DNA of 64,000 nt from Gammaproteobacteria bacterium (GCA_034522055.1 JAXHLS010000002.1:2046001-2110000); one strand, 5' to 3'. Positions 28,301 to 39,105 are shown, counted from the stretch's first letter. Program-made: numbers and translations. Notes: generated by a model from the letters alone, not told the origin.

Positions 28301-28567
28301 GTGGATATGGAACAGGCATTGCTGGACCCGGCGAGCGTATTTGCCTCCCCCGAGGCCGTCGTGGCGGACGACACCCTGAGCCGGGACCAGAAGGTCCAGG
28401 TGCTGCGGCGTTGGGAGTACGACGCCCGGGAACTGGAGGTGGCAGAGGAGGAAAACATGGGGGGTGGTCCGCCCGACATCCTCGGCGAGGTGCTCGATGC
28501 CCTCAGCCGGTTGGGTGTCGGATTCAGTGGCGGGCGCCAGTCCCCCACCAAGCAGGGCGGCACCTGA
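28301..28567 (+). CDS. Conserved small cytoplasmic protein of unknown function
   Basis: An 88-aa acidic protein. The central DTLSRDQKVQVLRRWEYDARE and following EEENMGGGPPDILGEVLDAL are a pattern I recognise from uncharacterised proteobacterial proteins. AGGAG lies 7 nt before GTG 28301, which is favoured over the ATG at 28307. No function assigned. Confidence 0.8.
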   Translation: MDMEQALLDPASVFASPEAVVADDTLSRDQKVQVLRRWEYDARELEVAEEENMGGGPPDILGEVLDALSRLGVGFSGGRQSPTKQGGT

Positions 28568-28950
28568 TTCGCGCCGGCTTCAGATCAGGGTGAGTTCCCG
28601 GCCGATGGTCGTGGTGATGGCCGCCGCGCCGGCTGTTCCGGTGGCCGGCCGGCGAGGCCGGCATCGCCGGTCATCGCGGCGAGTTGCCACCCGAGGCCAT
28701 GGCCCCGCGGGGCAGTCGATGGGTGCTGCAGCCGTCGGAAACGGACCTCGTCCTGGCGTGTGCGGACCCCCGGTCCGGGGCCTGCGGTATCGCGGCGCCG
28801 GTGGTGCTTCATCGCCGGCAAGGCACGGTCTCCGCGGGTTCGGGCACACCGGGTCCGGAAATCGACTCAGGCCCGGCGTGTGACCCCTGAGCCCGCGACC
28901 GCCTATAATCCGCCCTTGCCACGGCCACCCACGGTTCCCAGGTAAACCCC
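28568..28950. other. 383-bp interval without a convincing gene
   Basis: Open frames here on both strands are short, arginine/proline-rich and lack recognisable motifs, as expected of GC-rich noise. It may be decayed coding DNA. The only signal I see is the TATAAT before the next gene. Confidence 0.5.
28904..28909 (+). promoter_or_regulatory. Candidate -10 box TATAAT for the small membrane protein gene
   Basis: A consensus TATAAT in GC-rich surroundings, 41 nt before the ATG at 28951. The -35 is weak (TGACCC at a 17-nt spacing). Confidence 0.5.
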
Positions 28951-29211
28951 ATGAGCGAGCGCTCCAATGCCCTGCGTACGGTCGTGCGGCTGGTGGTGGC
29001 CTCCCTGGTCATCGGCCTGGTGCTGTCGGTGGCCGGGGTGACGCCTCTCGATGTCCTGGATAACATCGCGGAAGTGGCCATCGGCCTGTGGGACATGACG
29101 ACGGGGGCGATCGGCTGGGCCGGCTCCTATATCGTCCTGGGGGCCCTGGTGGTGGTGCCGCTATGGCTCGTGCTTCTGGCCTGGCGGCGCCTGGGGCGCA
29201 GAGACGGCTGA
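28951..29211 (+). CDS. Small inner-membrane protein with two helices
   Basis: An 86-aa protein with helices at about 10-29 and 56-77, starting MSERSNALRTVVRLVVASL and ending in a basic RRLGRRDG tail. It resembles a short DUF family widespread in Proteobacteria (possibly DUF6460). Function unknown. A consensus -10 precedes it. Confidence 0.75.
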   Translation: MSERSNALRTVVRLVVASLVIGLVLSVAGVTPLDVLDNIAEVAIGLWDMTTGAIGWAGSYIVLGALVVVPLWLVLLAWRRLGRRDG

Positions 29212-29335
29212 CGGCGACGCGGGTTCCAGAGCCTCCGGAATCGGGAACGCTGCATCCAGGCTCCGGGCCCGCGCGCCCCGGTTATGCGGCACGATGTGGG
29301 TCGGGCTTCGGCCGGACATGCAATTCCGGCTTGGC

Positions 29336-30061
29336 CTAGCGGGCCATGGTCAGGCCGAGAATGGCCCAAGCCTGCATGCCGCCACGGTACCACTTGAGCT
29401 TTTCCGGCGGATAGCCGTAACCGAGCAGAGTATGGATATTGGCGGGGGACTGGCCGCACCACATGCCGTTGCAGAACAGCACCAGGGTCCTGGCATCGCC
29501 GTAATCGATGACCTCGTTCATCGTACCCTGCACCACTGCCTCGTCCACATCGAAGGCATCCACACCGTCCGCGAGGGTGGCGCCGAATTCGTCCGTGAGG
29601 ATGCGTATGATCTCTTCAGTGGTGGCCCCGTGGCGGGCCGCCAAGCGGGTCCAGGGGATGTTGACGGCGCCCGGGATGGTGCCGCGTCGCACCCAGTCGG
29701 GGGTACGGGAGTCGATCACCAGGACGGAGCCATCACCCGTGGCCTGGCGCTTCAGGAAATCGAGGATCTCCAGTTCGGCGATGGTTTCCACGCCGGGGGC
29801 GAGGCTCATGGGCTGGACGCAGAAGGGCGGGCAGGGGCGCGAGGTCAGGGCGAAGGCCCGGGGCACGGTGGCCTTGGTGTCCTGGTTCCGTTGGATGATG
29901 ACTTCCCGGCCGTCGTGTTCGACGGTGATACTCATCAGCTCGGGGGTGATGCCCACGGGCCGGTCCCGGGGGGGCTGGGCGTGGGCGGCGGCGCTCAGGG
30001 CGAGGCCGGCGGCCAGAAATAGATGCCAGATGGCGGGGGTGGTTCTTGCTGGGGTTCTCAC
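29336..30061 (-). CDS. Periplasmic rhodanese-domain protein
   Basis: A 241-aa protein with a signal peptide (HLFLAAGLALSAAAHA) and a single rhodanese domain with DSRTPDWVRRGTIPGAVNIPW and the active-site loop FCNGMWCGQS, whose second cysteine is the likely sulfur carrier. The start is GTG 30061 with AGGAG 6 nt upstream. Substrate unknown; it may handle sulfane sulfur in the periplasm. Confidence 0.88.
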   Translation of the reverse strand: MRTPARTTPAIWHLFLAAGLALSAAAHAQPPRDRPVGITPELMSITVEHDGREVIIQRNQDTKATVPRAFALTSRPCPPFCVQPMSLAPGVETIAELEILDFLKRQATGDGSVLVIDSRTPDWVRRGTIPGAVNIPWTRLAARHGATTEEIIRILTDEFGATLADGVDAFDVDEAVVQGTMNEVIDYGDARTLVLFCNGMWCGQSPANIHTLLGYGYPPEKLKWYRGGMQAWAILGLTMAR

Positions 30062-30200
30062 TGGGGTCTCCTGGCGGTGCGCGGTTGAGCGGCTGTCTCG
30101 GGGCCATGTATGGTGCCAAGAATAACGTGGGTGCCGAGTCGGATTCAGCCGTGCTGACAGGGGTTATGAGGGGCCGGGGTATCAGGGCAAGGATCTGGGT

Positions 30201-30602
30201 ATGCCCGGCCTCAATGCGGATGACGGCATGAACCTGTGGTCCCTGCTCGGGCTGTTGTTCGTGGGCATCGGCGCGGTGGGCGCGGTGCTGCCCCTGTTGC
30301 CCACCACGCCCTTCATCCTGCTCGCCGCCTGGTGCTTCGCCAGGTCGTCGCCCCGACTCCATGGCTGGCTGATGACGAGCGAGCTGTTCGGCCCGCTGTT
30401 GAGGGACTGGGAGGAGAAGCGCTGCATGACCGCGGGGGTCAGGCGCCTGTCCCTGTCTATGATGGTGCTGGTGGGTGGGACATCCATCCTGTTCTTCGTG
30501 CCCACCGGTTGGGGGCAGCTGGCAGGGTTGGTCCTCATCGGCGTCGGTTGCGCCACGGTGTTGTCCATCAAGGTCTGCGAACACGAAGACCGGCTGGATT
30601 GA
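30201..30602 (+). CDS. DUF454 (YbaN-like) inner-membrane protein
   Basis: A 133-aa protein with the family pattern VGAVLPLLPTTPFILLAAWCFARSSPR followed by two more helices. MPGLNADDGMNLW gives two candidate ATGs, 30201 and 30228; the family usually begins near the second. It precedes the carbonic anhydrase gene by 22 bp. Function unknown. Confidence 0.85.
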   Translation: MPGLNADDGMNLWSLLGLLFVGIGAVGAVLPLLPTTPFILLAAWCFARSSPRLHGWLMTSELFGPLLRDWEEKRCMTAGVRRLSLSMMVLVGGTSILFFVPTGWGQLAGLVLIGVGCATVLSIKVCEHEDRLD

Positions 30603-30624
30603 GCCGGGTACTTTCAAGAGGTGA

Positions 30625-31248
30625 ATGATGATAAGTGGTAAGGAAGCCCTGGCCCGACTGCGGGCGGGCAACGAGCGTTTCGTGGCCCATGTGCGCAGCC
30701 TGGAGTCCCAGATCTCCTTCCTGCGCCGCGGTGAACTGGCGGCGGCCCAGCATCCCTATGCCATCGTGCTGGGTTGCTCGGATTCCCGGGTGCCGGCGGA
30801 GCTGGTGTTCGACGTCGGGCTGGGGGACCTGTTCGTCATCCGCGTGGCGGGCAATATCGTGGCCCCGTCCCAGGTGGGCAGCGTGGAGTTCGCGGCGGAG
30901 CGCTACGGCAGCCGGCTGGTGGTGGTGCTGGGTCATTCCCACTGCGGTGCCATCATGGCCACCCTGGAGGAGCTGCAGAATCCCCAGGGGGATCACTCGC
31001 GCAATCTCAGGTCCATCGTCGACCGGGTGCGGCCGTCGGTGGAGACCCTGCTGGAGCTGGGTGTCCCGGGCGACGAAGAAAGGCTGGTGCAGGAGTGCGT
31101 GAGGGCCAACGTGCGGGCCTCCGCCAACCATTTGCGCAACGGCTCCGTGGTGCTGGAACGGCTCATCGCCGAGGGCGGGCTGCTGGTGGTGGGGGCCGAA
31201 TATTCCCTGGAGACGGGGCGGGTGGACTTCTTCGACGGGGTGCCTTGA
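30625..31248 (+). CDS. Beta-class carbonic anhydrase
   Basis: A 207-aa enzyme interconverting CO2 and bicarbonate. Zinc ligands and the catalytic dyad are visible: LGCSDSRVPAE (Cys, Asp-Arg) and LGHSHCGAI (His, Cys). An AGAGGTG precedes ATG 30625. It is convergent with valS, 28 bp between stops. Confidence 0.95.
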   Translation: MMISGKEALARLRAGNERFVAHVRSLESQISFLRRGELAAAQHPYAIVLGCSDSRVPAELVFDVGLGDLFVIRVAGNIVAPSQVGSVEFAAERYGSRLVVVLGHSHCGAIMATLEELQNPQGDHSRNLRSIVDRVRPSVETLLELGVPGDEERLVQECVRANVRASANHLRNGSVVLERLIAEGGLLVVGAEYSLETGRVDFFDGVP

Positions 31249-31276
31249 GGGCGCCGCCGCGCCTTCGCCGCGGAGT

Positions 31277-34162
31277 CTAGAGCGCCCGGATCTTCGCCGC
31301 CTGGCCCTCGAGGTTGGCGAGGGCGGCCTGCATGTCGCCGACCCGGGTGCGTTCCTTGTCCACGACGGCGGCGGGCGCCCGGTCCACGAAGCTGGGGTTG
31401 GCCAGCTTGGCGGCGCTCTTCTCCAGGTCCTTGCCCAGGCGGCCCATCTCCTTCTCGAGCCGCGTCAGTTCGGCGTCCTTGTCGATGAGATCGGCCAGGG
31501 GGATGAGCACCCTCATGGTTCCCACCAGGGCGGTGGCGGACTCGGGGCCCTCGTCGCCGTCCTCGAGGACGTCTACGGACGCGGTGCGGGCGAGGAAATC
31601 CAGATAGGGACGGTGGCGGCGGGCGCGGGCGCGGTCCTCGTCCACGGCGTTGGCCAGCAGCACCGGCACGGGCCGCCCGGGGGGGATGTTCATCTCGCCC
31701 TTGATGTTGCGCACGGCGCGGATGAAGTCCATCACCCAGGTCATCTCGTCCTCGGCGGCCGGGTCCACCCACTCCGCGCGGTGCCGCGGATAGGGCTGCA
31801 GCATGATGCTGTGGGTGACCTCGGGCGACGCCGGGACGCGACCCGCCAGGGGTGCCACGCGCTGCCAGATCTCCTCGGTGATGAAGGGCATGATGGGGTG
31901 GATGAGGCGCAGCAGCGATTCCAGCACCGCCACCAGGTTGTGGCGGGTGGCCCCCTTGGCCGCGGCGGATCCCTCTGGGTCGTTCAGCACCGGCTTGCAC
32001 AGCTCCAGGTACCAGTCGCAGTACTCGTTCCAGGTGAACTCGTAGAGGGCCTGGGCGGCGTGGTCGAAGCGATAGGCCTCGATGGCGTCGGTCACGGCCT
32101 GTTTGGTGCGTTGCAGGCGCGACAGGATCCAGCGGTCGGCGAGGGACAGGTCACCTGCGGCGGGGGTGCCGAATCGTGAGCCTCGCGCCCCATCCGCGCC
32201 TGCCTCGCCCTGGCGGAGGGGATGCGCCGCGCCTTCGGTGTTGAGAAGCACGAAGCGCGAGGCGTTCCACAGCTTGTTGCAGAAGTTGCGGTAGCCTTCG
32301 ATGCGGCCGCTGTCCAGCTTGATGTCGCGGCCGGTGGAGGCCAGGGCCGCGAAGGTGAAGCGCAGGGCATCGGTGCCGTAGCCCGGGATCCCCGCGGGGA
32401 AGTCCTTGCGGGTCTGGGCCTCGATCTTGGCGGCGTCCCGCGGCTGCATGAGGCCCCGAGTGCGCTTGGCCACCAGGGCCTCGAGTTCGATACCGTCGAT
32501 GAGATCGATGGGGTCCAGCACATTGCCCTTGGACTTGGACATCTTGTGGCCGTGGGCGTCCCGCACCAGGCCGTGGACGTAGACATCGCGGAAGGGCACG
32601 TCGTTCATGAACTTCAGCCCCATCATGATCATGCGGGCCACCCAGAAGAAGATGATGTCGAAGCCGGTCACCAGCACGCTGGTGGGATAGAAGGTGCCGA
32701 GGCGCTCCGTGCCCTCGGGCCAGCCCAGGGTCGAGAAGGGCCACAGGGCGGAGCTGAACCAGGTGTCCAGGACGTCGGGGTCCTGCTCCAGGGGATAATC
32801 CGTGGGAAGGTCATGGCGCACCCGCACCTCCTCCTCGGAGCGCCCCACGTAGATGTTGCCCTCGGCGTCGTACCAGGCGGGGATGCGGTGGCCCCACCAG
32901 ATCTGGCGGCTGATGCACCAGTCCTGGATGTTGCGCATCCATTCGAAGTAGGTGTTCTTCCAGTTGTCGGGCACGAAGCGGATGGCCCCGCTCTCCACCG
33001 CGGCGATGGCGGGTCCGGCCAGGGGCCCCACCCTGACGTACCATTGATCCGTAAGCAATGGCTCGATGACGGCACCGGAGCGGTCGCCGCGGGGCACCAT
33101 GAGCCGGTGGTCCACCACCTGTTCCAGCAGGCCCTGGGCCTCCAGATCGGCGACGATGGCCTGGCGCGCGGCGTAGCGGTCGAGGCCGCCGTAGGCCGGG
33201 GGTATGAGCCCGCCCTCGTCGGGCTCGTTGGCCCGCACGGCGGCGTCGGGGGTGAAGATGTTGATGAGGCCGCCATGGGGCTGGGCGCTGATGGCCGTCT
33301 CGTCGCGGTGGCGTTGCCACACGGCGTAGTCGTTGAAGTCGTGCGCGGGGGTGATCTTGACGCAGCCGGTGCCGAACTCGGGATCGGCGTGCTCGTCGGC
33401 GATGATGGGGATGCGCCGGCCCGTGAGGGGCAGCTCCACCTGCTCGCCGATGAGGTGGCGGTAGCGCGGGTCCTCGGGATTCACCGCCACGGCGCAGTCG
33501 CCGAGCAGGGTCTCGGGGCGGGTGGTGGACACCACCAGGTGGCCCTGGCCGTTGGACAGGGGGTAGCGCATGTGCCACATGTGGCCGTCTTCCTCCGCGG
33601 ACAGCACCTCCAGGTCGGAAACCGCCGTATGAAGCTTGGGGTCCCAGTTCACGAGGCGCTTGCCGCGGTAGATGAGGCCCTCCTCGTAGAGCCGCACGAA
33701 CACCTCGCGCACGGCGTTGGACAGGCCCTCATCCATGGTGAAGCGTTCGTGCTCCCAGTCCAGGGACGAGCCGAGGCGGCGCAACTGGCGGGTGATGTTG
33801 CCGCCGGACTCCTGCTTCCATTCCCAGATGCGCTCGATGAAGGCCTCGCGGCCGAGGTCGTGGCGGGTCCTGCCCTCGGCCTCCAGGCGCCGTTCCACCA
33901 CCATCTGGGTGGCGATGCCGGCGTGGTCGGTGCCGGGCTGCCACAGGGTGCGGTCGCCCTTCATGCGGTGATAGCGCACCAGGGTGTCCATGATGGTGTT
34001 GTTGAAGCCGTGGCCCATGTGCAGGCTGCCCGTGACATTGGGCGGCGGGATCATGATGCAGAAGCTGCCGCTGCCCTCTCGGGCGGGAGCGAACCAGCCG
34101 CGCTCTTCCCAGGTCTGGTACCAGCGGCGTTCGATGGCGTGGGGATCGTAGGTCTTTTGCAT
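31277..34162 (-). CDS. valS: Valyl-tRNA synthetase
   Basis: A 961-aa class I synthetase. It has the HIGH-type motif [15 protein letters not shown] near the N-terminus, the CP1 editing domain, [16 protein letters not shown], the KMSKS motif [11 protein letters not shown] and a C-terminal coiled-coil arm. Length is close to E. coli ValS. It follows the small hypothetical and holC genes on the same strand, as often seen for valS-holC-pepA. Confidence 0.98.
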   Translation of the reverse strand: MQKTYDPHAIERRWYQTWEERGWFAPAREGSGSFCIMIPPPNVTGSLHMGHGFNNTIMDTLVRYHRMKGDRTLWQPGTDHAGIATQMVVERRLEAEGRTRHDLGREAFIERIWEWKQESGGNITRQLRRLGSSLDWEHERFTMDEGLSNAVREVFVRLYEEGLIYRGKRLVNWDPKLHTAVSDLEVLSAEEDGHMWHMRYPLSNGQGHLVVSTTRPETLLGDCAVAVNPEDPRYRHLIGEQVELPLTGRRIPIIADEHADPEFGTGCVKITPAHDFNDYAVWQRHRDETAISAQPHGGLINIFTPDAAVRANEPDEGGLIPPAYGGLDRYAARQAIVADLEAQGLLEQVVDHRLMVPRGDRSGAVIEPLLTDQWYVRVGPLAGPAIAAVESGAIRFVPDNWKNTYFEWMRNIQDWCISRQIWWGHRIPAWYDAEGNIYVGRSEEEVRVRHDLPTDYPLEQDPDVLDTWFSSALWPFSTLGWPEGTERLGTFYPTSVLVTGFDIIFFWVARMIMMGLKFMNDVPFRDVYVHGLVRDAHGHKMSKSKGNVLDPIDLIDGIELEALVAKRTRGLMQPRDAAKIEAQTRKDFPAGIPGYGTDALRFTFAALASTGRDIKLDSGRIEGYRNFCNKLWNASRFVLLNTEGAAHPLRQGEAGADGARGSRFGTPAAGDLSLADRWILSRLQRTKQAVTDAIEAYRFDHAAQALYEFTWNEYCDWYLELCKPVLNDPEGSAAAKGATRHNLVAVLESLLRLIHPIMPFITEEIWQRVAPLAGRVPASPEVTHSIMLQPYPRHRAEWVDPAAEDEMTWVMDFIRAVRNIKGEMNIPPGRPVPVLLANAVDEDRARARRHRPYLDFLARTASVDVLEDGDEGPESATALVGTMRVLIPLADLIDKDAELTRLEKEMGRLGKDLEKSAAKLANPSFVDRAPAAVVDKERTRVGDMQAALANLEGQAAKIRAL

Positions 34163-34176
34163 GAGTCCTCGGTGCC

Positions 34177-34671
34177 TCAGTCGGCGGCCTGGTCGTCGTC
34201 ATCGGTCTCGAAACGCCGGTGCTCCAACTCGTCGAGGATCTCGGGCAGGACGATGTCCAGGTGGTTCTTCATCTTCACCATGAGATTCCGCTTGGCCGCG
34301 GCCAGGGCATCGTCCACGCAGCTCTCGATGATGATTTCCAGCTCGTTCACCAGCCGCACCACCAGGTCGTCGTGATGGGGGGCCGGCTCCAGGGACTCGT
34401 CGTAGCTGTCATGCACCTCGAAGGCGCCGTCGGGCCCGGTGTCCATGGCCAGAGGCGTCGGCGGATCGCCCGGGATCACCACGTCCTTGAGGATCGGCAG
34501 GGCCTCGTCATGGTCCGCGGCGGCAGCCGCGTGCGGGTGGTCATCCGGCACCACGTGGCGATGGCGCAGGATGTGCTCGAGGGTACTCAGTGCCTCGTCC
34601 AACTCCTCCTCGGAGAGGTTGACGAGTCGCCGGTCGATGTCTGATTCCTGCTGCTTGGGTGGTTCATTCAT
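34177..34671 (-). CDS. Acidic protein of unknown function between holC and valS
   Basis: A 164-aa soluble protein with many Asp/Glu/His residues, beginning [19 protein letters not shown]. Two helical segments are clear: [21 protein letters not shown] and [21 protein letters not shown]. The tail is acidic. ATG 34671 precedes the charged N-terminus; the frame upstream is noise over the holC region. Other gammaproteobacteria often have an unrelated-looking small gene here. Function unknown. Confidence 0.8.
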   Translation of the reverse strand: MNEPPKQQESDIDRRLVNLSEEELDEALSTLEHILRHRHVVPDDHPHAAAAADHDEALPILKDVVIPGDPPTPLAMDTGPDGAFEVHDSYDESLEPAPHHDDLVVRLVNELEIIIESCVDDALAAAKRNLMVKMKNHLDIVLPEILDELEHRRFETDDDDQAAD

Positions 34672-34733
34672 AGTGATGACGCATGGCCGGGGAGTCCCCT
34701 GGCCGCTGATTGTAGCCGGGCAAAGGGTGCGGA

Positions 34734-35189
34734 CTAAAGCTCGTGGAAGTGCAGATCCACGTCCTGCCGGCGATAATGGCGATAGCGTTCCCGTCCGGCG
34801 GCCCGTCCCTCGGGATCGGCGGCGACGATCTCGGCCACCCGCGGGCAGCGGCCGGGGAGGGGAGGTAGGTCGAGGCCGGTGTTGACCAGCACCTCGGGGG
34901 CATGGGCGGGGCCTGCGGGCCCACTGCCGATGAGCACGGGCGCGGCGGGCTCCGTGGCCGCCGCCCGGTAGGGCTCGTGGGGCAGGAAGCTGTCCTGCCG
35001 ATAGCTCCACATCAGGCGGTCCAGGCGGGCCACGGCACCGTCATCGGGGGCATGCACATAGACGCTGTGGCCGCTGCGCCAGGCCTTTTCCACCAGCCGG
35101 CAGACGAAGCGGCCCACGGCCTGCTCCCCCTCCTCGGGCAGGACATAGAAATCCACCCGGGTGCGGGGTTCGTCGGGCACCCGGGGCAT
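34734..35189 (-). CDS. holC: DNA polymerase III chi subunit
   Basis: A 151-aa protein with RVDFYVLPEEGEQAVGRFVCRLVEKAW at the N-terminus and LDRLMWSYRQDSFLPHEP, the standard chi pattern. Chi links the clamp loader to SSB. It sits 6 bp after pepA and before valS, the usual neighbourhood. Confidence 0.93.
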   Translation of the reverse strand: MPRVPDEPRTRVDFYVLPEEGEQAVGRFVCRLVEKAWRSGHSVYVHAPDDGAVARLDRLMWSYRQDSFLPHEPYRAAATEPAAPVLIGSGPAGPAHAPEVLVNTGLDLPPLPGRCPRVAEIVAADPEGRAAGRERYRHYRRQDVDLHFHEL

Positions 35190-35195
35190 CCCGCC

Positions 35196-36689
35196 TCAGG
35201 CGTCCTGGTGGTGGAGCAGAAACTCCACCAGCAGGGCCACCGGGCGCCCGGTGGCGCCCTTGGCTTTGCCCGTCTTCCAGGCCGTACCGGCGATATCCAG
35301 GTGGGCCCAGTGGTATTTCTCCGTGAAGTTGGACAGGAAGCCGGCGGCGGTGATGGTGCCGGCCTCGCGGCCGCCGATGTTGGCCATGTCGGCGAAATTG
35401 CTCTTGAGGGCCTCCTTGTACTCCTCCCACAGCGGCAGCTGCCAGGCCGGATCGTTGGCCCGGGTCCCGGCCTCCAGCAGACGGTCCACCAGGGGTTGGT
35501 TGTTGCCCAGCAGCCCCGAAGCCTGGGCGCCCAGGGCGATGATGCAGGCCCCCGTGAGGGTGGCGATGTCCACCACCACGGCGGGCTTGTAGCGCTCCGC
35601 ATAGGTGAGGGCGTCGCACAGGATGAGCCGTCCCTCGGCGTCGGTGTTCAAGACCTCGATGGTCTGACCCGACATGGAGGTCACCACGTCACCGGGCTTG
35701 GTGGCGGTGCCACTGGGGAGGTTCTCGGTGGCGGGCACCAGGCCCACCACGTTGACCGGCGCATCGAGGGTGACCAGGGCCTTCATGACCCCGAACACGC
35801 TGGCGGCGCCGCACATGTCGTATTTCATCTCGTCCATGGCCTGGGCCGGCTTGATGGAGATGCCGCCGGTGTCGAAGGTGACGCCCTTGCCCACCAGCAC
35901 GGCGGGTTTCCTGCGCTGCGGCCCGCCGCGGTAGTCCATGACGATGAAGCGCGCGGGCTCCTGGGAGCCGTGGGCCACCGACAGCAGGGCACCCATGCCG
36001 AGCGCCTCCATCTCCTTTTCTGTCAGTACCTCCACCGTCAATGCCTGGTGTTTGCGGGCCAGCTTGCGGGCCTCATTGGCGAGGTGGCTGGGGGTGCAGA
36101 TGTTGGCGGGGAGGTCGCCGAGATGGCGGGCCAGCTCGACGCCATCCGCCACCGCCGCGCCTTCCGCCAGCGCCGCGGTGCCGGCGGTAGTGTCATCGCC
36201 GGCAGCGGCGGCCACGACGACCTTTTTCAACTCGTTCTTTCTGGCGGGTTTCTTGCTCTTGGTCTCGTCGAAACAGTAACCGGCCGCGCCCGCCTGCACC
36301 GCCGTCTCGCGCGCCTTCCAGGCAAAGTCACAGCCCGTCACGGCCACTTCGGCGAGGGTGGATACCACGTCGCCGGCGGCGGTCTTCGCCGCCGCAGCGA
36401 AGGCCGCCTCCAGCGCCTTCGCATATTCCCGCGGTGCCAGCCCCTTGGCGTTGCCGCAACCCACCAGGATCACCCGCGTCGCCTGGATACCGGGCGGCTG
36501 GTGCACCACCAGGGTCTCGCCCACCTTGCCTTCCATGTCGCCGCTCTTGAGGAGCCGCGTGATGGCGCCGTCCGCCGCCGCATCCACCGCGCCGGCTGCC
36601 GCGCTCAGGCCTTTGTTTTCGAACACCCCTACCAGCAGGCAGGCGCAGCGTTGTTTTTCCGGGGCAACGGTCTTGATGCTGAATTCCAT
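35196..36689 (-). CDS. pepA: Leucyl aminopeptidase PepA (M17)
   Basis: A 497-aa cytosolic metallo-aminopeptidase. Two-metal-site motifs are present: VGKGVTFDTGGISIKP, the DMCGAASV helix, and NTDAEGRLILCDAL. ATG 36689 opens MEFSIKTV; the in-frame extension upstream is not protein-like. It may also act as a DNA-binding factor, as in E. coli. Divergent from lptF with 251 bp between starts. Confidence 0.97.
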   Translation of the reverse strand: MEFSIKTVAPEKQRCACLLVGVFENKGLSAAAGAVDAAADGAITRLLKSGDMEGKVGETLVVHQPPGIQATRVILVGCGNAKGLAPREYAKALEAAFAAAAKTAAGDVVSTLAEVAVTGCDFAWKARETAVQAGAAGYCFDETKSKKPARKNELKKVVVAAAAGDDTTAGTAALAEGAAVADGVELARHLGDLPANICTPSHLANEARKLARKHQALTVEVLTEKEMEALGMGALLSVAHGSQEPARFIVMDYRGGPQRRKPAVLVGKGVTFDTGGISIKPAQAMDEMKYDMCGAASVFGVMKALVTLDAPVNVVGLVPATENLPSGTATKPGDVVTSMSGQTIEVLNTDAEGRLILCDALTYAERYKPAVVVDIATLTGACIIALGAQASGLLGNNQPLVDRLLEAGTRANDPAWQLPLWEEYKEALKSNFADMANIGGREAGTITAAGFLSNFTEKYHWAHLDIAGTAWKTGKAKGATGRPVALLVEFLLHHQDA

Positions 36690-36940
36690 ACCTCTTACCA
36701 CCTCGTGGTTGGTGTGGCGACCGACGCGTCCGTCTGGCAGGGCGCGCGGTGAATGGGCCTGAGTGTATGCGTTCGGCGTAGGTGGAGGCAAAATGGCGGG
36801 CGCGCTGCGCGCCCGGGCCCTCGGCGCGGCCGGAGAAGGCGGGGGGATGGGTTAAGATGGCGGCCTTGCGCGGCGGCGGGCGCCCATGGAGGCCCGCGCC
36901 AGCCCATGATGTCCCATCCGAATCGGTACGGTCCGACCCT

Positions 36941-38047
36941 TTGATCCTCGAACGTTACCTCTTCCGTGAAGTGCTCCAGGCCTTCGTCGCCGTGTTCGGC
37001 GTGCTGGTGCTCATCTTCGTGAGCAATCGTTTCGTCAAGTATCTCGCGGATGCCGCCACCGGCGAACTCGCCAATCACCTGCTCCTGGAGTTGCTGGCGG
37101 CGAAGCTGGCGGCGAATCTGATACTCATCATGCCCCTGGCCTATTTCGTGTCGGTGCTCATGACCTTCGGGCGTCTCTACAGCGACAGCGAGATCACGGC
37201 CCTGGTGGCCGGCGGAGTGTCGCCGGCGCGACTGCTGTGGTCCATGGCGGGCCTGTCCGTCGCGGTGGCCCTGGCCGGTTCGGTGATGTCCACCTACATC
37301 GCCCCCGAGGCCCAGGCCCTGGGGGCGCGCATCGAGGAGCAGTCGAAGGAGGATGCGGAGATCAGCGGCGTCGTGGGGGGGCGGTTCCGGGAATTCAGCA
37401 GCGGCCGGCGGGTGTTCTTCGCGGAGCGCATCAGCCGGGATCGCAGCGAACTGGAGAACGTGTTCGTGCACCGCGCCGACGGCAGCCGTCCCGTCCTGGT
37501 GGCTGCCGAGAGCGGCTATCAGTTCGTGGACCCGGAGACCCGGGACCGTTTCATGGTGCTGGTGAACGGGCATCGCTATGAGGGTCGGGCGGGTGAGGCC
37601 GATATTGCCATTACGCGTTTTCGCGAGTATGGCGTGCGCATGGAGGACAATCCCGCCACCCCGGGGAAGCGTCGCATCAACGAGTGGTCGACCCTGGAAC
37701 TGCTGGCGGCGGACGGGGCGGAGCCCCGGGCCGAACTCCAGTGGCGGCTGTCCCTGCCCCTGTCCATCGTCCTGTTGGGTCCGCTGGGGGTGCTGGTGGC
37801 CCGCACCTCGCCACGCCAGGGGCGCTTCTCGCGTCTCTTCTACGGCATCCTCATCTACTTCGTGTACAACAACATGATGGGCGTGGGGCGGGAACTGGTG
37901 CGGCGCGGGGACGTGGATACAGTGGTGGGCATGTGGCCGGTTCACCTGCTGATCTTGAGCATCATCCTGGTCATGTACCGGTGGCAGGTCTCCGGTCGGC
38001 GGCCGCTGTGGCAGCGGCTCAGGGAGCACCGGGGGAGGCGGGGATGA
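36941..38047 (+). CDS. lptF: LPS export permease LptF
   Basis: A 368-aa inner-membrane subunit of the LptB2FG transporter that extracts LPS. It begins LILERYLFREVLQAF, with membrane helices at both ends and a beta-jellyroll periplasmic part. No ATG is near this N-terminus, so TTG 36941 is the likely start. It overlaps lptG by ATGA. Confidence 0.96.
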   Translation: MILERYLFREVLQAFVAVFGVLVLIFVSNRFVKYLADAATGELANHLLLELLAAKLAANLILIMPLAYFVSVLMTFGRLYSDSEITALVAGGVSPARLLWSMAGLSVAVALAGSVMSTYIAPEAQALGARIEEQSKEDAEISGVVGGRFREFSSGRRVFFAERISRDRSELENVFVHRADGSRPVLVAAESGYQFVDPETRDRFMVLVNGHRYEGRAGEADIAITRFREYGVRMEDNPATPGKRRINEWSTLELLAADGAEPRAELQWRLSLPLSIVLLGPLGVLVARTSPRQGRFSRLFYGILIYFVYNNMMGVGRELVRRGDVDTVVGMWPVHLLILSIILVMYRWQVSGRRPLWQRLREHRGRRG

Positions 38048-39105
38048 GGCTCATCGATCGCTATATCGGCCTTACCGTCATCACCAGCACCCTGCTGGTG
38101 CTGGCGGTGCTCATGGCCATGTTCACCTTTTTCAGCCTGGTGGACGAACTGGGGGACGTGGGTCAGGGCAATTACACGGCCGTGGATGCGGTGACCTACG
38201 TATTGCAGAGCCTGCCGCGGCGCACCTTCGAGGTCTTTCCCCTGGCGGCCCTCATCGGTAGCCTGCTGGGCCTGGGTGGCCTGGCCGGCGGGTCGGAACT
38301 CACCGTCATCCGGGCATCCGGGGTGTCCATCAACCGCATCGCGGTAGCGGTGATGAAGGGCGGCGCCGTGCTCATGGTGATGGCCCTGGTGCTGGGGGAG
38401 GCGGTGGCACCGCCCCTGGATGCCCGGGCCGAACAGGAACGCGCCCGCAAGATGGACGCCCGCGCCCTCTACAGCGCCGACGGCATCTGGAGTCGCGACG
38501 GCCACAGCGTCATCAACATCCGCAATCCCGTCACCGACCGCCAGGTGCGCAATGTCCACATCTACGAGTTCGATGAGGATCGCAAGCTGCGCACCATGAC
38601 CCACGCGCGGGAGGCGGTGTTCAACGATGGCGTGTGGCTGTTGCGGGATATCGAGCAGACCCGTATCGGCGACCAGCGGGTCCGGACCGCCCGCCTGGCA
38701 CGCGCCCAGTGGCAGTCCGACCTGGTGCCGGCCCTCATCGGTGTGGCGCGGGTGGAGCCGGAGCGCCTTTCCATGGTGGGCCTGGTGCGCTATATCCGCC
38801 ATCTCGAGGCCAACGGCCAGGACAGCTCGCCGTATCAGCTCGGCCTGTGGAGCAAGTTCATGACGCCCCTGTCCACGGGGGTGATGATCTTCCTCGCCAT
38901 CCCCTTCGTCTTCGGCCCCCTGCGTTCGGCAAGCATGGGCTCGCGCATCCTGGTGGGCACCCTGGTGGGCATCGGTTTCTTCATCTTCAATCAACTGTCG
39001 ATGAAACTCGGGCTGGTGTATGGCTTCACGCCTGCACTGGCGGCGACGCTGCCCACCCTGGTGGTGGCGGGACTGGGGGCGTGGATGATGCGCCGCACGG
39101 TATAG
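38044..39105 (+). CDS. lptG: LPS export permease LptG
   Basis: A 353-aa partner of LptF with MRLIDRYIGLTVITSTLLV at the start, LPRRTFEVFPLAALIGSLLGLG and ASMGSRILVGTLVGIGFF near the C-terminus. Length normal. Stop at 39105 is followed by a REP-rich spacer. Confidence 0.97.
   Translation: MRLIDRYIGLTVITSTLLVLAVLMAMFTFFSLVDELGDVGQGNYTAVDAVTYVLQSLPRRTFEVFPLAALIGSLLGLGGLAGGSELTVIRASGVSINRIAVAVMKGGAVLMVMALVLGEAVAPPLDARAEQERARKMDARALYSADGIWSRDGHSVINIRNPVTDRQVRNVHIYEFDEDRKLRTMTHAREAVFNDGVWLLRDIEQTRIGDQRVRTARLARAQWQSDLVPALIGVARVEPERLSMVGLVRYIRHLEANGQDSSPYQLGLWSKFMTPLSTGVMIFLAIPFVFGPLRSASMGSRILVGTLVGIGFFIFNQLSMKLGLVYGFTPALAATLPTLVVAGLGAWMMRRTV

Noticed and set aside
28464-28945. Overlapping short frames on both strands
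   Set aside because: No start with Shine-Dalgarno, composition like GC-rich noise, no recognisable domain.
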